Shown here piece after piece: positions 7,259-16,800 of a stretch of DNA of 64,000 bases. Both the position numbers and the translations under genes were made by a program. Origin of the DNA: Aspidapion aeneum (taxonomy: Eukaryota > Arthropoda > Insecta > Coleoptera > Brentidae). Each line of letters begins with the position of its first letter. The first letter of the stretch is position 1. The DNA lies in the NCBI GenBank assembly GCA_963576565.1, contig OY755048.1, positions 4,718,501 through 4,782,500 of the forward strand. The letters run 5' to 3'. Under the pieces are notes generated by a model. It searched no databases. It was not told where the DNA came from and saw nothing but the letters and a program-made list of their open reading frames with translations.

Positions 7259-10200
7259 GTAAGTTTACTCCCAATAATTATGTCTTTGTGCCTCTTTTAA
7301 ATTTTTATCGAACATAAAACAACTCATATATATTTTTTTACACCGAGGTAGTAAAACGGTTCAAAAAGCTGTCCTAGTTTTTAGGGTAATTAAAATTGTT
7401 AAACAGTTCTAGTAACTATTTAAAGGGATCCAGGATTTCCAGCAGGGAGGGGCCAAAGTGTGAAATTCAGTATCTAAAGGAGATTTATGGTGCCACAAGC
7501 ACAAATTTTTTTACAAATTAAGTAGAATTTGTGACAAATTTTAAATAAGTGATGCTGCTAAACTAAAAAATAAGTTATGTGTCTGGGTGGGGTGGAAGGG
7601 GGGGGGTCCTTGGATCCGCCACTGAAGTGATCCCATATTTAAATAAATAGACATAAATGTAACTTGGCTTAGGTCCTTAAATTATGTAATACCCTAGGTG
7701 GGGGGTTTGGCATTGCATTACACTCAATGTTTTTTGAATGTATTTTTTCTTGAAAATGCGTTATGTGGGGGGTCAAAAATCCTGAATTTTTGTGTTAAAT
7801 AATTTAAAGATGTTCCCTTAACTAATATTAGTTATTTCTCTTTCATCCAATTAAAACAGTATAGACAAGAGTAAATTGCGTTTGCATTTATGCACTGATA
7901 GATCAGGAAATACCATAACTCAAAATTTTAACATACCATAAAATGAGGTTACTTTGCTCCACCTTTTTGAGTTAATTCGAAAAATTCAAAGAAATAACCA
8001 AAAATTATACCACAAAAAATGTTTTATTGGTTTTAATGAAAAACACATGGTATAGGTAATTAACAAAGGACTTTTTTATTACAAAATACTTAGGATTATA
8101 AATATTTTTTTAACTTGAAAAGTGGAGCAAAGTTTCCCGTCCGAACCGAACCGAACTGAACCTAGGTTACTTTGCCCCACTTTATAAAATTTGAAAAAAA
8201 AAATATTGGTGTTTTATATTTTGGCACACACTACACCCAATATTTAGTTAGCTTTTCCCCAAACATTCAAAATGCTGAATAAAAAATTTTAAAATATTGG
8301 TTTTTTAAGGTTTTATTGCTTAGAAATCGATAACTGTACTAGACACCAAATTTTTCGAGGTCAAATTTTAAAGGAATTTCAAGCTGCACTTCACTCTGGT
8401 ATTAACTCGAGACGACTAAGCGGAAAACAGCGGCTACCGCGTCTTTGAAAAGTCAAATTCGCAACGGATAATTCACACGTGGTGGCATTGTGGTGCATGT
8501 ACAGATTTCTAATGTGGAATATCTAAGAACTTTTTTTCACAATGGAGCAAAGTAGGACCAGGGGGCGCAAAGTAACCTCGTTTTACGGTACTGTGGAAGA
8601 AGACATGTTTATTATTAATAGCAAGGGCTGAACAGTTCAGTTGATGCTACATAGGTATACTCGAGGGGTGAACAGCTAACCCAAAATGTGTACACCGATT
8701 GGGAAAAATCCACAATCTTTTGCTAAGATTGTGAGCGTTTGTGGTAAGATTGTGAATGATTGTGAGGGATTGTGGTAAGATTATGAGGGATTGTGGAGAT
8801 TGCCGACAGCCCATCAAAAATTCTTGCAACCAAAAAAAAAAAAAGGTCATCATGTCTATAGTTTCCTTTGCCGCCCTCTTAATTTACCGTTACCGGCCCT
8901 GCTACTTAATAACGATTAGGGTGCTTCAGGCACCAATGGGGCGCCAGTACGCCAGGGCGACGAACCCCCCCCCCCCCCCCCCCCGAACCGAACCCCCCCC
9001 CCCACGTTATGCCACTGGGACTGTGGTAAGATTGTGAAAGATTGTGAGGGATTGTGAAGGACTGTGGTAAGATTGTGAGGGATTGTGATAAGATTGTGAG
9101 GGATTATGGTAAGATTGTGACAGATTGTGTGTGATTGGGATGGACTGTGTAAAGAATGTGAAAGATTGTGGGAAAATTGTGAGAAATGTGTACACCGATT
9201 GTGAGAACTTCACCCCTCGGGTATACTGAATGTCAAATTCAACAATCTTTTTTCTAAATTATGACTTAAATTATGCCCCTAACTTGAACTTGAATTATCT
9301 TTGTCTTTTTACTAATTGTGTAATAATTGTGAGTTCACTCACAAGTGAGCTACACACCTTGTGATTGGTAGGATAAAAATTAAATCAAATGTAGTTTGCT
9401 TAGAATTTGAGGGCACATATCTTAAGATTTTATAAATTAAGTGCCTATTGTTGTTTTCTATATACTACAAAGGGTGATCAGCTGCGCCAAATATGTGCAC
9501 CATCCTACAGGACTTTAAAATAAAATCTTGGTCCTGTATGGCCCTGTAGACAAAATTTGTACACCTACTGTGGGCAGCTGATCACCCCTCAACATACTAT
9601 CATATTAATTTTAAGAGTTTCTAGCAACAGTGCACTCTCTGAAGAAGAAAGTTATGTAACTGAATCTGAAGAATTCTGGAGGTTTTGTGTCTTGGAATCT
9701 GTTATTGGCATAACCCAATCTATTGGTTGGATATTATTTCTTAATCTGTTTTTTGGATTTGCAAATATTTGTGGTAGGTATTTTTGATTTACTTATATTT
9801 TGTTGCTTTGTTTTATTTATTTTTTATTGAATTATTTGACCTGGAACTAGGGTAGTGTACATGTTTCAGGTGCTAGAAAATGGTGTCTTCACTTCATATC
9901 AATACTAACAGGCTTATACTCTTTGGTGACCATGACTAAGACCATAGGCCTGGTTGTAATTTTAGCAAGCTTTTTGAGTGCCTATCCAATGCTTCTGATT
10001 GATATTTCCATAGCTAAAGTTCAATCTAAAAACAAAGTTTTCAAATTAATACAAAAATACAGCTTAGTTGAGAATGGATTGGTTTTACTTTTGGTTTTAT
10101 TGTAAGTAATTTTTTATAGATGGTGTGTACTTGTAATATAAATTTAAAAATAATCATTTTTTGTAGTCAATATGTAATATTGGACCCTATAGTTTGGCTT

Positions 10201-12386
10201 GAAATTCGAGGCCCAATGATGATTTATACAATGAAACTAATATCTTTGGCACATGATATTAAAGATAAAAAAACAGAAAATATCCCAAGCTTCCTTGAGT
10301 TTATGGGGTACCTTGGTTCTGGTGCCAACATAATCTTTGGACCATGGATAAGTTTTAGAAATTATATACAACAGATAAATACACCCCATGTAAAGGTAGG
10401 TCAAATTGTGGGTTCTTAAATTTGGTTTGTTGCATGCATTAGTGAACATATAGTGAAATTTTTAGAAAATTTTATGCATTATTTGGCCTTCCTCAAATAC
10501 CTAATTGATAGCTCAGGGAATTTAGACCATCTCTGTGAAATTTCAGTTAAAAAGCTGAATTTTTGCAGAGACCTTCATTTTAATGTTCATATATATAAAT
10601 AAAATATCCGAGGGGTGAACAGCTCTCACAATCGGTGTACACATTTCTCACAATCTGTTCACAATCCTTCACAATTTTTACACAATCCCTCCCAATCACC
10701 CACAATCTTACCACAATCCTTCATAATCTTACCACAATCCCTCACAATATTTACACAATCCCTCACAATCTTAGCAAAAGATTGTGGATTTTCACAATCG
10801 GCGTACACATTTTGGGGTTAGCTGGTCACCCCTCGAAAATAACGGTAAATTAAGAGGGCGGCCAAGGAAACTATAGACATGAGGACTTTTTTTGTTTTTT
10901 GTTTTTTTGGTCGCCAGAATTTTTGATGGGACGGCCCCCCCCTTCAGGTACACAGGTACGCTACACAGCTGCACAGTCCTCCACAATTCCTCACAATCTT
11001 AGCAAAAGATTGTGGATTTTCACAATCGGTGTACACATTTTGTGGTTAGCTGTTCACCCCTCGAAAATATCATATGCTTACCTGTGTGTGTCTTGAGATA
11101 TCAAAGGTCAAAGATTACGGAAAATCGTTTTGTGCGAAAATCTCGCTTACGATTCGTCTGACGTCTTAAGATTCTCTACAAGTTTGGTTATATATATTTT
11201 TATGTATCATTAGCTGTTTTTTGAAATATAGTGTAAAGGATGGTGTCTGCAAAAATTCAGCTTGTTACCTCAAATTCCGCAGATCAGACCTTTTTGAGTT
11301 AATTCCCCTGAGCTATGAAGCACTGATGAATTTGAAATTTGGTTGATAATATTACACCTGATCTTATACACATACACTGCTCTTAACCACTAAAAATTGC
11401 TCCTTGCTGGAGCAGATCTGTGTGGGAGCAACTATAACTGATTGTTGATTGATCCAAATCCTAAATGGGGCACTCCGAGCTGGATCACTAATCGAACGCG
11501 CTCTTACCACAAACCCTTAAAATTTTTGTGTTTATTTTTTAAAACATTTTTAAACAAGCAAACCAACGAACTTTAGGATATAAAAGAACGTTTGTGCGTA
11601 GCAAAACCTCCATTACTTCTTAATTCAACAACAAGAAATCCTATAAATATTTTTGTTCGTCTTCAGTACTTGACCTAAGACCAAACCAAAGGCGTTTTAG
11701 GAGGTTTTCTATTAATTGCACTATACAAAAACGAAAAAAGAAAACACTCAATGAAAAAAGTAGGGTTATGCTTATTATTTTGATCAAAATCTGTCCCAAT
11801 ACAGAGAGCAAGCGAGATTGTCCCGCGCGAGATTTGGGAGCAATTAATGGAGCAATAGCATTCCTTACCTGAACAAAGAAATCTTTTGATCTCGGATCGC
11901 TCGGGAGCAGTTTTAGATCGTTGATCGAAAACGGTATAAACTAAAGTCAATGAAAATAGCTCCCTAGTTTATTATTTTAGACTTATCAATGGATTATGGG
12001 AGTGACCAGAGCCTATGGAACAGCCTTATTTTTTCTAGTTGTTTCAAACTGTTTGACTGAGTATTTGATAACTGATGAATCTAACAGGTTGGTATAAATT
12101 TATATGCTTTTTCATAACAATTCTTTATTTTCTTGTATTTTTTTTTTTAATTTTAGGCTTTTGATAGGCTACAAAGAAGCCCTGACCTATAGAACAAGTC
12201 ACTATTTTATCAGTTTCTTATCAGAAGCCATGATGTTAGCTGCTGGATGGAAAAACGCTAAAGAAAGCTTTGGTTCTAAAACATGGCATTTTACGGTGAC
12301 AGAACCCTGGGGAATTGAATTCCCATCACACTTGGCTGGAGTTGTGATTAAATGGAATTTACCAATGCATGCGTTTTTAAAAACAT
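7206..12386 (+). CDS. por: Porcupine, Wnt protein O-palmitoleoyltransferase (six exons, 3' end missing)
   Basis: Porcupine is an MBOAT-family enzyme in the ER membrane that attaches palmitoleate to a serine of Wnt proteins, which they need for secretion and Frizzled binding. Exons: 7206-7258, 9625-9773, 9870-10101, 10167-10395, 11981-12087, 12157-12386. All five junctions are GT-AG and keep phase, giving ~333 codons. An acidic N-terminus is followed by several hydrophobic membrane segments. Family stretches are LEIRGPMMIYTMKLISL and IPSFLEFMGYLG...FGPWISF (exon 4), YRTSHYFISFLSEA and WNLPM (exon 6). The Asn of WNLPM, about residue 324, is the conserved MBOAT asparagine. Porcupines are ~460-525 residues long; the remaining ~130, with the catalytic His, are not found downstream. 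Identification is strong; whether the gene is intact is open. Confidence 0.92.
7427..7634. mobile_element. Transposon fragment with a CAGTGGCGGATCC-type end
   Basis: The right side reads CCTTGGATCCGCCACTG, the inverse of a CAGTGGCGGATCCAAGG terminus resembling the hAT-like element at 4747. The left side has GGATCCAGGATTTCC, a weak inverted match. A G-run precedes the right end. Boundaries are uncertain. Confidence 0.4.
7671..7819 (-). mobile_element. Second copy of the short palindromic MITE
   Basis: Its reverse complement follows 5020-5194 along its length: TTTAAATTATTTAACACAAA against TTAAATTACGTAACACAAA, the shared word GGATTTTTGACCCCC, then AACATTGAGTGTAATGCA. The two copies differ at many CG positions, usually CG in one and CA/TG in the other, as expected for old CpG decay. 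Confidence 0.7.
7936..8588. mobile_element. TA-flanked MITE, Tc1/mariner-type, 653 bp
   Basis: The left end CCATAAAATGAGGTTACTTT and the right end (inverted) CCGTAAAACGAGGTTACTTT are ~27-bp imperfect terminal repeats. TA lies on both sides (7934-7935 and 8589-8590). The element contains an inner copy of the end motif (CCTAGGTTACTTTGCCCCAC near 8161) and a GAACCGAACCGAACTGAACC minirepeat at ~8143. No transposase frame. Confidence 0.8.
8965..9003 (+). repeat. Poly-C tracts (20 C and 11 C)
   Basis: Twenty consecutive C at 8965-8984 and eleven at 8993-9003 are separated by GAACCGAA. On the minus strand these are G-runs able to form G-quadruplexes. Exact lengths are likely to be uncertain because such runs are hard to sequence. 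Confidence 0.85.
9020..9190 (+). repeat. GATTGTGAGG-type minisatellite inside the MITE
   Basis: Degenerate units such as AAGATTGTGAGGGATTGTGG repeat every ~10-11 and ~20 bp. The same repeat, in reverse, makes up 10630-10795 of the sister MITE and starts again at 8715-8800 on the other side of the core of this copy. Confidence 0.75.
9468..9591. mobile_element. Small MITE of the same hAT-like family, 124 bp
   Basis: The inverted ends are AAAGGGTGATCAGCTGC and GCAGCTGATCACCCCT. Flanks ATATACTA (9460-9467) and ACATACTA (9592-9599) match at 7 of 8 bases. The right end, inverted, reads TGAGGGGTGATCAGCTGCCC, aligning with the CGAGGGGTGAACAGCT ends at 8662 and 10609; TGTACA follows in both. It is a short, diverged relative. 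Confidence 0.72.
9625..9773 (+). CDS. por: Porcupine exon 2
   Basis: The acceptor is TTTCTAG (AG at 9623-9624), and the donor GTAGGT begins at 9774. The acidic stretch EEESYVTESEEFW is followed by a membrane segment around ITQSIGWILFLNLFFGF. The exon starts only 33 bp after the right end of a 124-bp MITE, so that insertion sits close to the branch-point and polypyrimidine region. Confidence 0.8.
9870..10101 (+). CDS. por: Porcupine exon 3, membrane segments
   Basis: The acceptor is TGTTTCAG (ending 9869) and the donor GTAAGT (10102). Translation begins GARKWCLHFISILTGLYSL and contains hydrophobic helices around TIGLVVILASFLSAYPML and ENGLVLLLVLL. It ends in phase 2. Confidence 0.87.
10167..10395 (+). 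CDS. por: Porcupine exon 4, conserved MBOAT core
   Basis: The acceptor is TTTTTTGTAG (ending 10166) and the donor GTAGGT (10396), phase 0 at the end. It contains IRGPMMIYTMKLISLAHDI, IPSFLEFMGYLGSG and IFGPWISFRNYIQ, matching the MRGAQMI...PSPVEFMGYLY...FGPWISF core known from porcupine proteins. This exon gives the firmest identification. Confidence 0.93.
10511..11313. mobile_element. TA-flanked MITE split by a later insertion
   Basis: The left part begins GCTCAGGGAATTTAGACC and the right part ends GGGAATTAACTC when inverted from its GCTCAGG terminus. TA flanks both sides (10509-10510 and 11314-11315). The long arms match in inverse orientation: CTGAATTTTTGCAGAGACC at 10554 against GGTGTCTGCAAAAATTCAG at ~11242. 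Without the nested MITE and its duplication the element would be ~340 bp. Confidence 0.65.
10609..11063. mobile_element. hAT-like MITE with CGAGGGGTGAA termini, composite copy, 455 bp
   Basis: Both ends are CGAGGGGTGAACAGCT in inverse orientation, and a perfect 8-bp duplication AAAATATC flanks it (10601-10608 and 11064-11071). A complete internal end (TGGTCACCCCTCG) at 10823-10835 means that 10609-10835 is itself a 227-bp end-to-end unit, followed by a shared core (10842-10930) and another right end. The core is the reverse of 8808-8895. The structure suggests a copy joined to, or rebuilt from, a second copy. Confidence 0.85.
11385..11935. mobile_element. Probable repeat related to the GAGC/GCTC-rich MITE at 6427
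   Basis: The words TTGCTCC, GGAGCA, GATCGC and GCTCGGGAGCA recur in both orientations, as in 6427-6965, and the two outer parts are roughly inverted. I could not define its ends or a target duplication. Confidence 0.35.
11981..12087 (+). CDS. por: Porcupine exon 5
   Basis: The acceptor is TTATTTTAG (ending 11980) and the donor GTTGGT (12088). It encodes TYQWIMGVTRAYGTALFFL and continues through a membrane helix to ITDESN. The exon enters in phase 0 and leaves two bases (AG) that join exon 6. Confidence 0.82.
12157..12386 (+). CDS. por: Porcupine exon 6, with the WNLPM motif
   Basis: The acceptor is TTTTAG (ending 12156) and the donor GTGAGT (12387), phase 1. It encodes LLIGYKEALTYRTSHYFISF, LSEAMMLAAGW, a W..TV..P..IE.P strand and KWNLPMHAFLKT. 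If the intron is not removed, translation meets TAG after CE. Because the donor is good, another exon is expected, but no porcupine-like frame was found between 12387 and 13150, and beyond that lie a retroelement remnant and satellite. Confidence 0.88.
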
Positions 12387-13159
12387 GTGAGTAGAGGAAA
12401 CATAAAACTAACTCAATGAATGAGCTCACTGATCGGCGTCCAAGAACACTACTAGTCCAACTATAAAGTATGAAAATAATATGTTAAGTGTTTTTAAAAA
12501 ACGGTTCCTTATGCACGGTACTGGCAAATATCTCTTAAATATTTGTACCTTAAATGTAAAATATTTGGTTTTTCCATAAGAATTTTTCTCTTCAATGTTA
12601 AAAATGGTTTTCTGCTTTTAATTTTGATAGTAGCTTCCACAAAGTGGGAGCAACTTTATATTCCATGTAAAATTTTGATATGGTGTTCCGAATTGGTTGA
12701 AAGTCTCCATCGTCAAATCTGTCCGCAATCGAAGACTTTCTTTGTTTTCTCGGACGATATTTAGTTTGGTGCGAAGGGTTTTCTTTGATCTCCTTTTTTA
12801 TTCTGCCTATAGTGGCATGGCTATATCCTGTGTAGCTTGCTGCTCGAAACGTCGGGAGACTAAATGGATGTGTTAATTTTTTGCTTTGAAGTTGTATCCA
12901 AATGTTTAGACATCCTTAATATTGTCACTTTTTACCTCACTTTTAATCTAAGATGCAAGTTTCATTTTTAATCACGTTTAGACTAGGTATGTTACGCGCA
13001 CCTGCAAGTTTCATAATGACCCTAGTCACATCCAGTAGGTATTACTTACATCAATTAGGTACGCCTACCCTTTAAAATGATGTATTGAACACTTTGTTTG
13101 ACACTCGTAGACAATTATTGAGTTCAAACAAAATTTCGGTCTTCCATTGTCTTTATTTA
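12387..13159 (+). other. Sequence after porcupine exon 6, including a Penelope-like 5' signature
   Basis: No further porcupine exon is visible in any frame. From ~12720 the sequence looks like the upstream part of a Penelope-like element: GCTCGAAACGTCGGGA at ~12841 resembles the conserved motif usually found before the reverse transcriptase in these elements. Positions 12950-13120 are unassigned. Confidence 0.5.
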
Positions 13160-13171
13160 GTTTAAACACGA

Positions 13172-13765
13172 CGTTTGGATATAATTCAACCATTACAGGG
13201 TAAGTTCGAATCTTTTGTCAAAAACGCGGAACATTTTGTCGAGATTTTAAAAAGTATCTATTTGGATCCCGACGATAGATTTGTAAGTTTTGATGTAGAA
13301 AGTCTACACCAACGTGCCAATAAATCACTTAGTATCATTAAAAACAGATTACAAACTGGTGATGCACTTCATGAAAGAACAACGCTATCGGTGGAGGGGG
13401 TGATAGATTTGTTGGAGCTCTGTCTCCGTAACTCTTACTTTCAAGTGAAAGATAGGTTTTACGCGCAAAATGATGGACTTCCAATGGGTTTATTTACTCT
13501 TTCACCAGTGGTAGCAAACATCTACATGGAGTGGTTAAGGGACCATGCGATCAACACTGCAAGAGTTAGACCAAAAATATGGCTACGATACATGGATGAC
13601 ACATTTATTATATAGCCGGAAAATGATAACGAACTACAGATTTTTTTACACCATCTAAACGGTATTCGACCAACAATCAAATGCACCATGGTGTGTGTGT
13701 TTCCATGGAAATTGCAATAGATTTCGGCCATTCCTTGTTTGGATGTTCTTGTCAAACGATTTGAC
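13172..13765 (+). pseudogene. Decayed Penelope-like element reverse transcriptase
   Basis: The frame runs to 13614, with FESFVKNAEHFVEIL, then RT motif A (FVSFDVESL), LSVEGVIDLLELCLRNSYF, motif B (NDGLPMG...LSPVVANIYME) and motif C (LRYMDDTF). These are typical of Penelope-like RTs, which lack LTRs and use a GIY-YIG endonuclease. A TAG at 13612-13614 replaces the expected Trp codon after TFII, and the same frame continues with PENDNELQIFLHHLNGIRP. After ~13690 the frame is broken; LDVLVKRF, the next conserved stretch, is recoverable near 13738. The 5' part of the RT and the endonuclease are absent; the coding remnant ends where the satellite starts. Not functional. Confidence 0.85.
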
Positions 13766-13820
13766 GTTTCCGATGATACTACACAATATACACTAATATT
13801 GTGTAGTATCATCGGAAACG
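13765..13820. repeat. Palindrome at the left edge of the satellite array
   Basis: Positions 13765-13789 are a perfect reverse complement of 13796-13820, with the 6-bp spacer ACACTA. The right arm is the ATATTGTGTAGTATCATCGG part of the first normal monomer. So the array opens with a 25-bp inverted monomer piece that abuts the retroelement remnant. Confidence 0.9.
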
Positions 13821-16800
13821 CAAAGATATATAAAAATTTTTGAAATCGGAGCAACTTTTTTTTTATCGAAAAAATTAGGATCACTATAGCTTACACTACT
13901 ATTGTGTAGTATCATCTGAAACGCAAAGATATATAAAAATTTTTGAAATCGGAGCAACTTTTTTTTTATCGAAAAAATTAGGATAACCTTAGCTTACACT
14001 AATATTGTGTAGTATCATCGGAAACGCAAAGATATATAAAAAATTTTGAAATCGGAGCAACTTTTTTTTTATCGAAAAAATTAGGATCACTATAGCTTAC
14101 ACTACTATTGTGTAGTATCATCTGAAACGCAAAGATATATAAAAATTTTTGAAATCGGAGCAATTTTTTTTTTTTCGAAAAAATTAGGATAACCATAGCT
14201 TACACTAATATTGTGTAGTATCATCGGAAACGCAAAGATATATAAAAATTTTTGAAATCGGAGCAACTTTTTTTTTATCGAAAAAATTAGGGTCACCATA
14301 GCTTACACTACTATTGTGTAGTATCATCGGAAACGCAAAGATATATAAAAAATTTTGAAATCGGAGCAACTTTTTTTTTATCGAAAAAATTAGGATCACC
14401 ATAACTTACACTACTATTGTGTAGTATCATCTGAAACGCAAAGATATATAAAAATTTTTGAAATCGGAGCAATTTTTTTTTTCGAAAAAATTAGGATCAC
14501 CATAGCTTACACTACTATTGTGTAGTATCATCGGAACGCAAAGATATATAAAAATTTTTGAAATCGGAGCAACTTTTTTTTTATCGAAAAAATTAGGATC
14601 ACTATAGCTTACACTACTATTGTGTAGTATCATCTGAAACGCAAAGATATATAAAAAAATTTTAAATCGGAGCAACTTTTTTTTTATCGAAAAAATTAGG
14701 GTCACCATAGCTTACACTACTATTGTGTAGTATCATCTGAAACGCAAAGATATATAAAAATTTTTGAAATCGGAGTAACTTTTTTTTATCGAAAAAATTA
14801 GGATCAACATAACTTACACTACTATTGTGTAGTATCATCTGAAACGCAAAGATATATAAAAAATTTTGAAATCGGAGCAATTTTTTTTTTTTTCGAAAAA
14901 ATTAGGATCACCATAGCTTACACTAATATTGTGTAGTATCATCGGAAACGCAAAGATATATAAAAATTTTTGAAATCGGAGCAACTTTTTTTTTATCGAA
15001 AAAATTAGGATCACTATAGCTTACACTACTATTGTGTAGTATCATCTGAAACGCAAAGATATATAAAAATTTTTTAAATCGGAGCAACTTTTTTTTTATC
15101 GAAAAAATTAGGGTCACCATAGCTTACACTACTATTGTGTAGTATCATCTGAAACGCAAAGATATATAAAAATTTTTGAAATCGGAGCAACTTTTTTTTT
15201 ATCGAAAAAATTAGGATCACCATAACTTACACTACTATTGTGTAGTATCATCTGAAACGCAAAGATATATAAAAATTTTTGAAATCGGAGCAATTTTTTT
15301 TTTTGAAAAAATTAGGATAACCATAGCTTACACTAATATTGTGTAGTATCATCGGAAACGCAAAGATATATAAACATTTTTGAAATCGGAACAACTTTTT
15401 TTTTATCGAAAAAATTAGGATCACCATAGCTTACACTACTATTGTGTAGTATCATCTGAAACGCAAAGATATATAAAAAATTTTGAAATCGGAGCAACTT
15501 TTTTTTTTTCGAAAAAATTAGGATCACCATAACTTACACTACTATTGTGTAGTATCATCTGAAACGCAAAGATATATAAAAATTTTTGAAACCGGAGCAA
15601 TTTTTTTTTTCGAAAAAATTAGGATCACCATAGCTTACACTAATATTGTGTAGTATCATCGGAAACGCAAAGATATATAACAATTTTTGAAATCGGAGCA
15701 ACTTTTTTTTTATCGAAAAAATTAGGATAACCATAACTTACACTACTATTGTGTAGTATCATCTGAAACGCAAAGATATATAAAAAATTTTGAAATCGGA
15801 GCAATTTTTTTTTTTTCGAAAAAATTAGGATAACCATAGCTTACACTAATATTGTGTAGTATCATCGGAAACGCAAAGATATATAAAAATTTTTGAAATC
15901 GGAGCAATTTTTTTTTTCGAAAAAATTAGGATAACCATAGCTTACACTAATATTGTGTAGTATCATCTGAAACGCAAAGATATATAAAAAATTTTGAAAT
16001 CGGAGCAATTTTTTTTTTTTCGAAAAAATTAGGATAACCATAGCTTACACTAATATTGTGTAGTATCATCGGAAACGCAAAGATATATAAAAATTTTTGA
16101 AATCGGAGCAATTTTTTTTTTTTCGAAAAAATTAGGATAACCATAGCTTACACTACTATTGTGTAGTATCATCTGAAACGCAAAGATATATAAAAATTTT
16201 TGAAATCGGAGCAATTTTTTTTTTTTCGAAAAAATTAGGATAACCATAACTTACACTACTATTGTGTAGTATCATCTGAAACGCAAAGATATATAAAAAT
16301 TTTTGAAATCGGAGCAATTTTTTTTTTTTCGAAAAAATTAGGATAACCATAACTTACACTACTATTGTGTAGTATCATCTGAAACGCAAAGATATATAAA
16401 AAATTTTGAAATCGGAGCAATTTTTTTTTTCGAAAAAATTAGGATAACCATAGCTTACACTAATATTGTGTAGTATCATCGGAAACGCAAAGATATATAA
16501 AAATTTTTGAAATCGGAGCAACTTTTTTTTTATCGAAAAAATTAGGATCACCATAACTTACACTACTATTGTGTAGTATCATCTGAAACGCAAAGATATA
16601 TAAAAATTTTTGAAATCGGAGCAATTTTTTTTTTCGAAAAAATTAGGATAACCATAGCTTACACTAATATTGTGTAGTATCATCGGAAACGCAAAGATAT
16701 ATAAAAAATTTTGAAATCGGAGCAATTTTTTTTTTCGAAGAAATTAGGATAACCATAGCTTACACTAATATTGTGTAGTATCATCGGAAACGCAAAGATA

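Larger units (their letters stand above)
8662..9219. mobile_element. hAT-like MITE with CGAGGGGTGAA termini, 558 bp
   Basis: The ends are CGAGGGGTGAAC and GTTCACCCCTCG-type inverted repeats (right end TTCACCCCTCG). A perfect 8-bp target-site duplication GGTATACT flanks it (8654-8661 and 9220-9227). The subterminal GTGTACACCGATTG occurs at both ends in inverse orientation. The body is built of a GATTGTGAGG-like minisatellite plus an inserted core (8803-9020) with two poly-C tracts. The copy at 10609-11063 is the same family in opposite orientation. No transposase frame. Confidence 0.85.
7259..9624 (+). other. Porcupine intron 1, crowded with transposon insertions
   Basis: The 2366-bp intron holds, in order, a transposon fragment (~7427-7634), a MITE copy (7671-7819), a TA-flanked MITE (7936-8588), and two MITEs of one hAT-like family (8662-9219 and 9468-9591). 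Unassigned parts (7259-7426, 7820-7935, 9228-9459) are AT-rich with no recognised feature. Confidence 0.6.
10396..11980 (+). other. Porcupine intron 4 with nested MITEs
   Basis: The 1585-bp intron holds a TA-flanked MITE (10511-11313) interrupted by a hAT-like MITE (10609-11063), and a GAGC/GCTC-rich repeat at ~11385-11935. The remaining short stretches are AT-rich with nothing recognised. Confidence 0.6.

Noticed and set aside
8756..9213. Reading frames rich in HNLSQSYHNPSQ or Pro runs
   Set aside because: They are translations of the GATTGTGAGG minisatellite and of the poly-C tracts in a MITE.
11675..11950. 91-codon minus-strand frame in porcupine intron 4
   Set aside because: It lies in a GAGC/GCTC-rich repeat, shows no recognisable domain, and is on the opposite strand inside an intron.
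12543..12764. Plus-strand frame as a possible further porcupine exon
   Set aside because: No MBOAT-like hydrophobic pattern or LHG-type motif, and no convincing acceptor in phase; its right part runs into the Penelope-like region.
13522..13884. 120-codon minus-strand frame over the RT remnant
   Set aside because: It is the antisense shadow of the Penelope-like RT joined to satellite.
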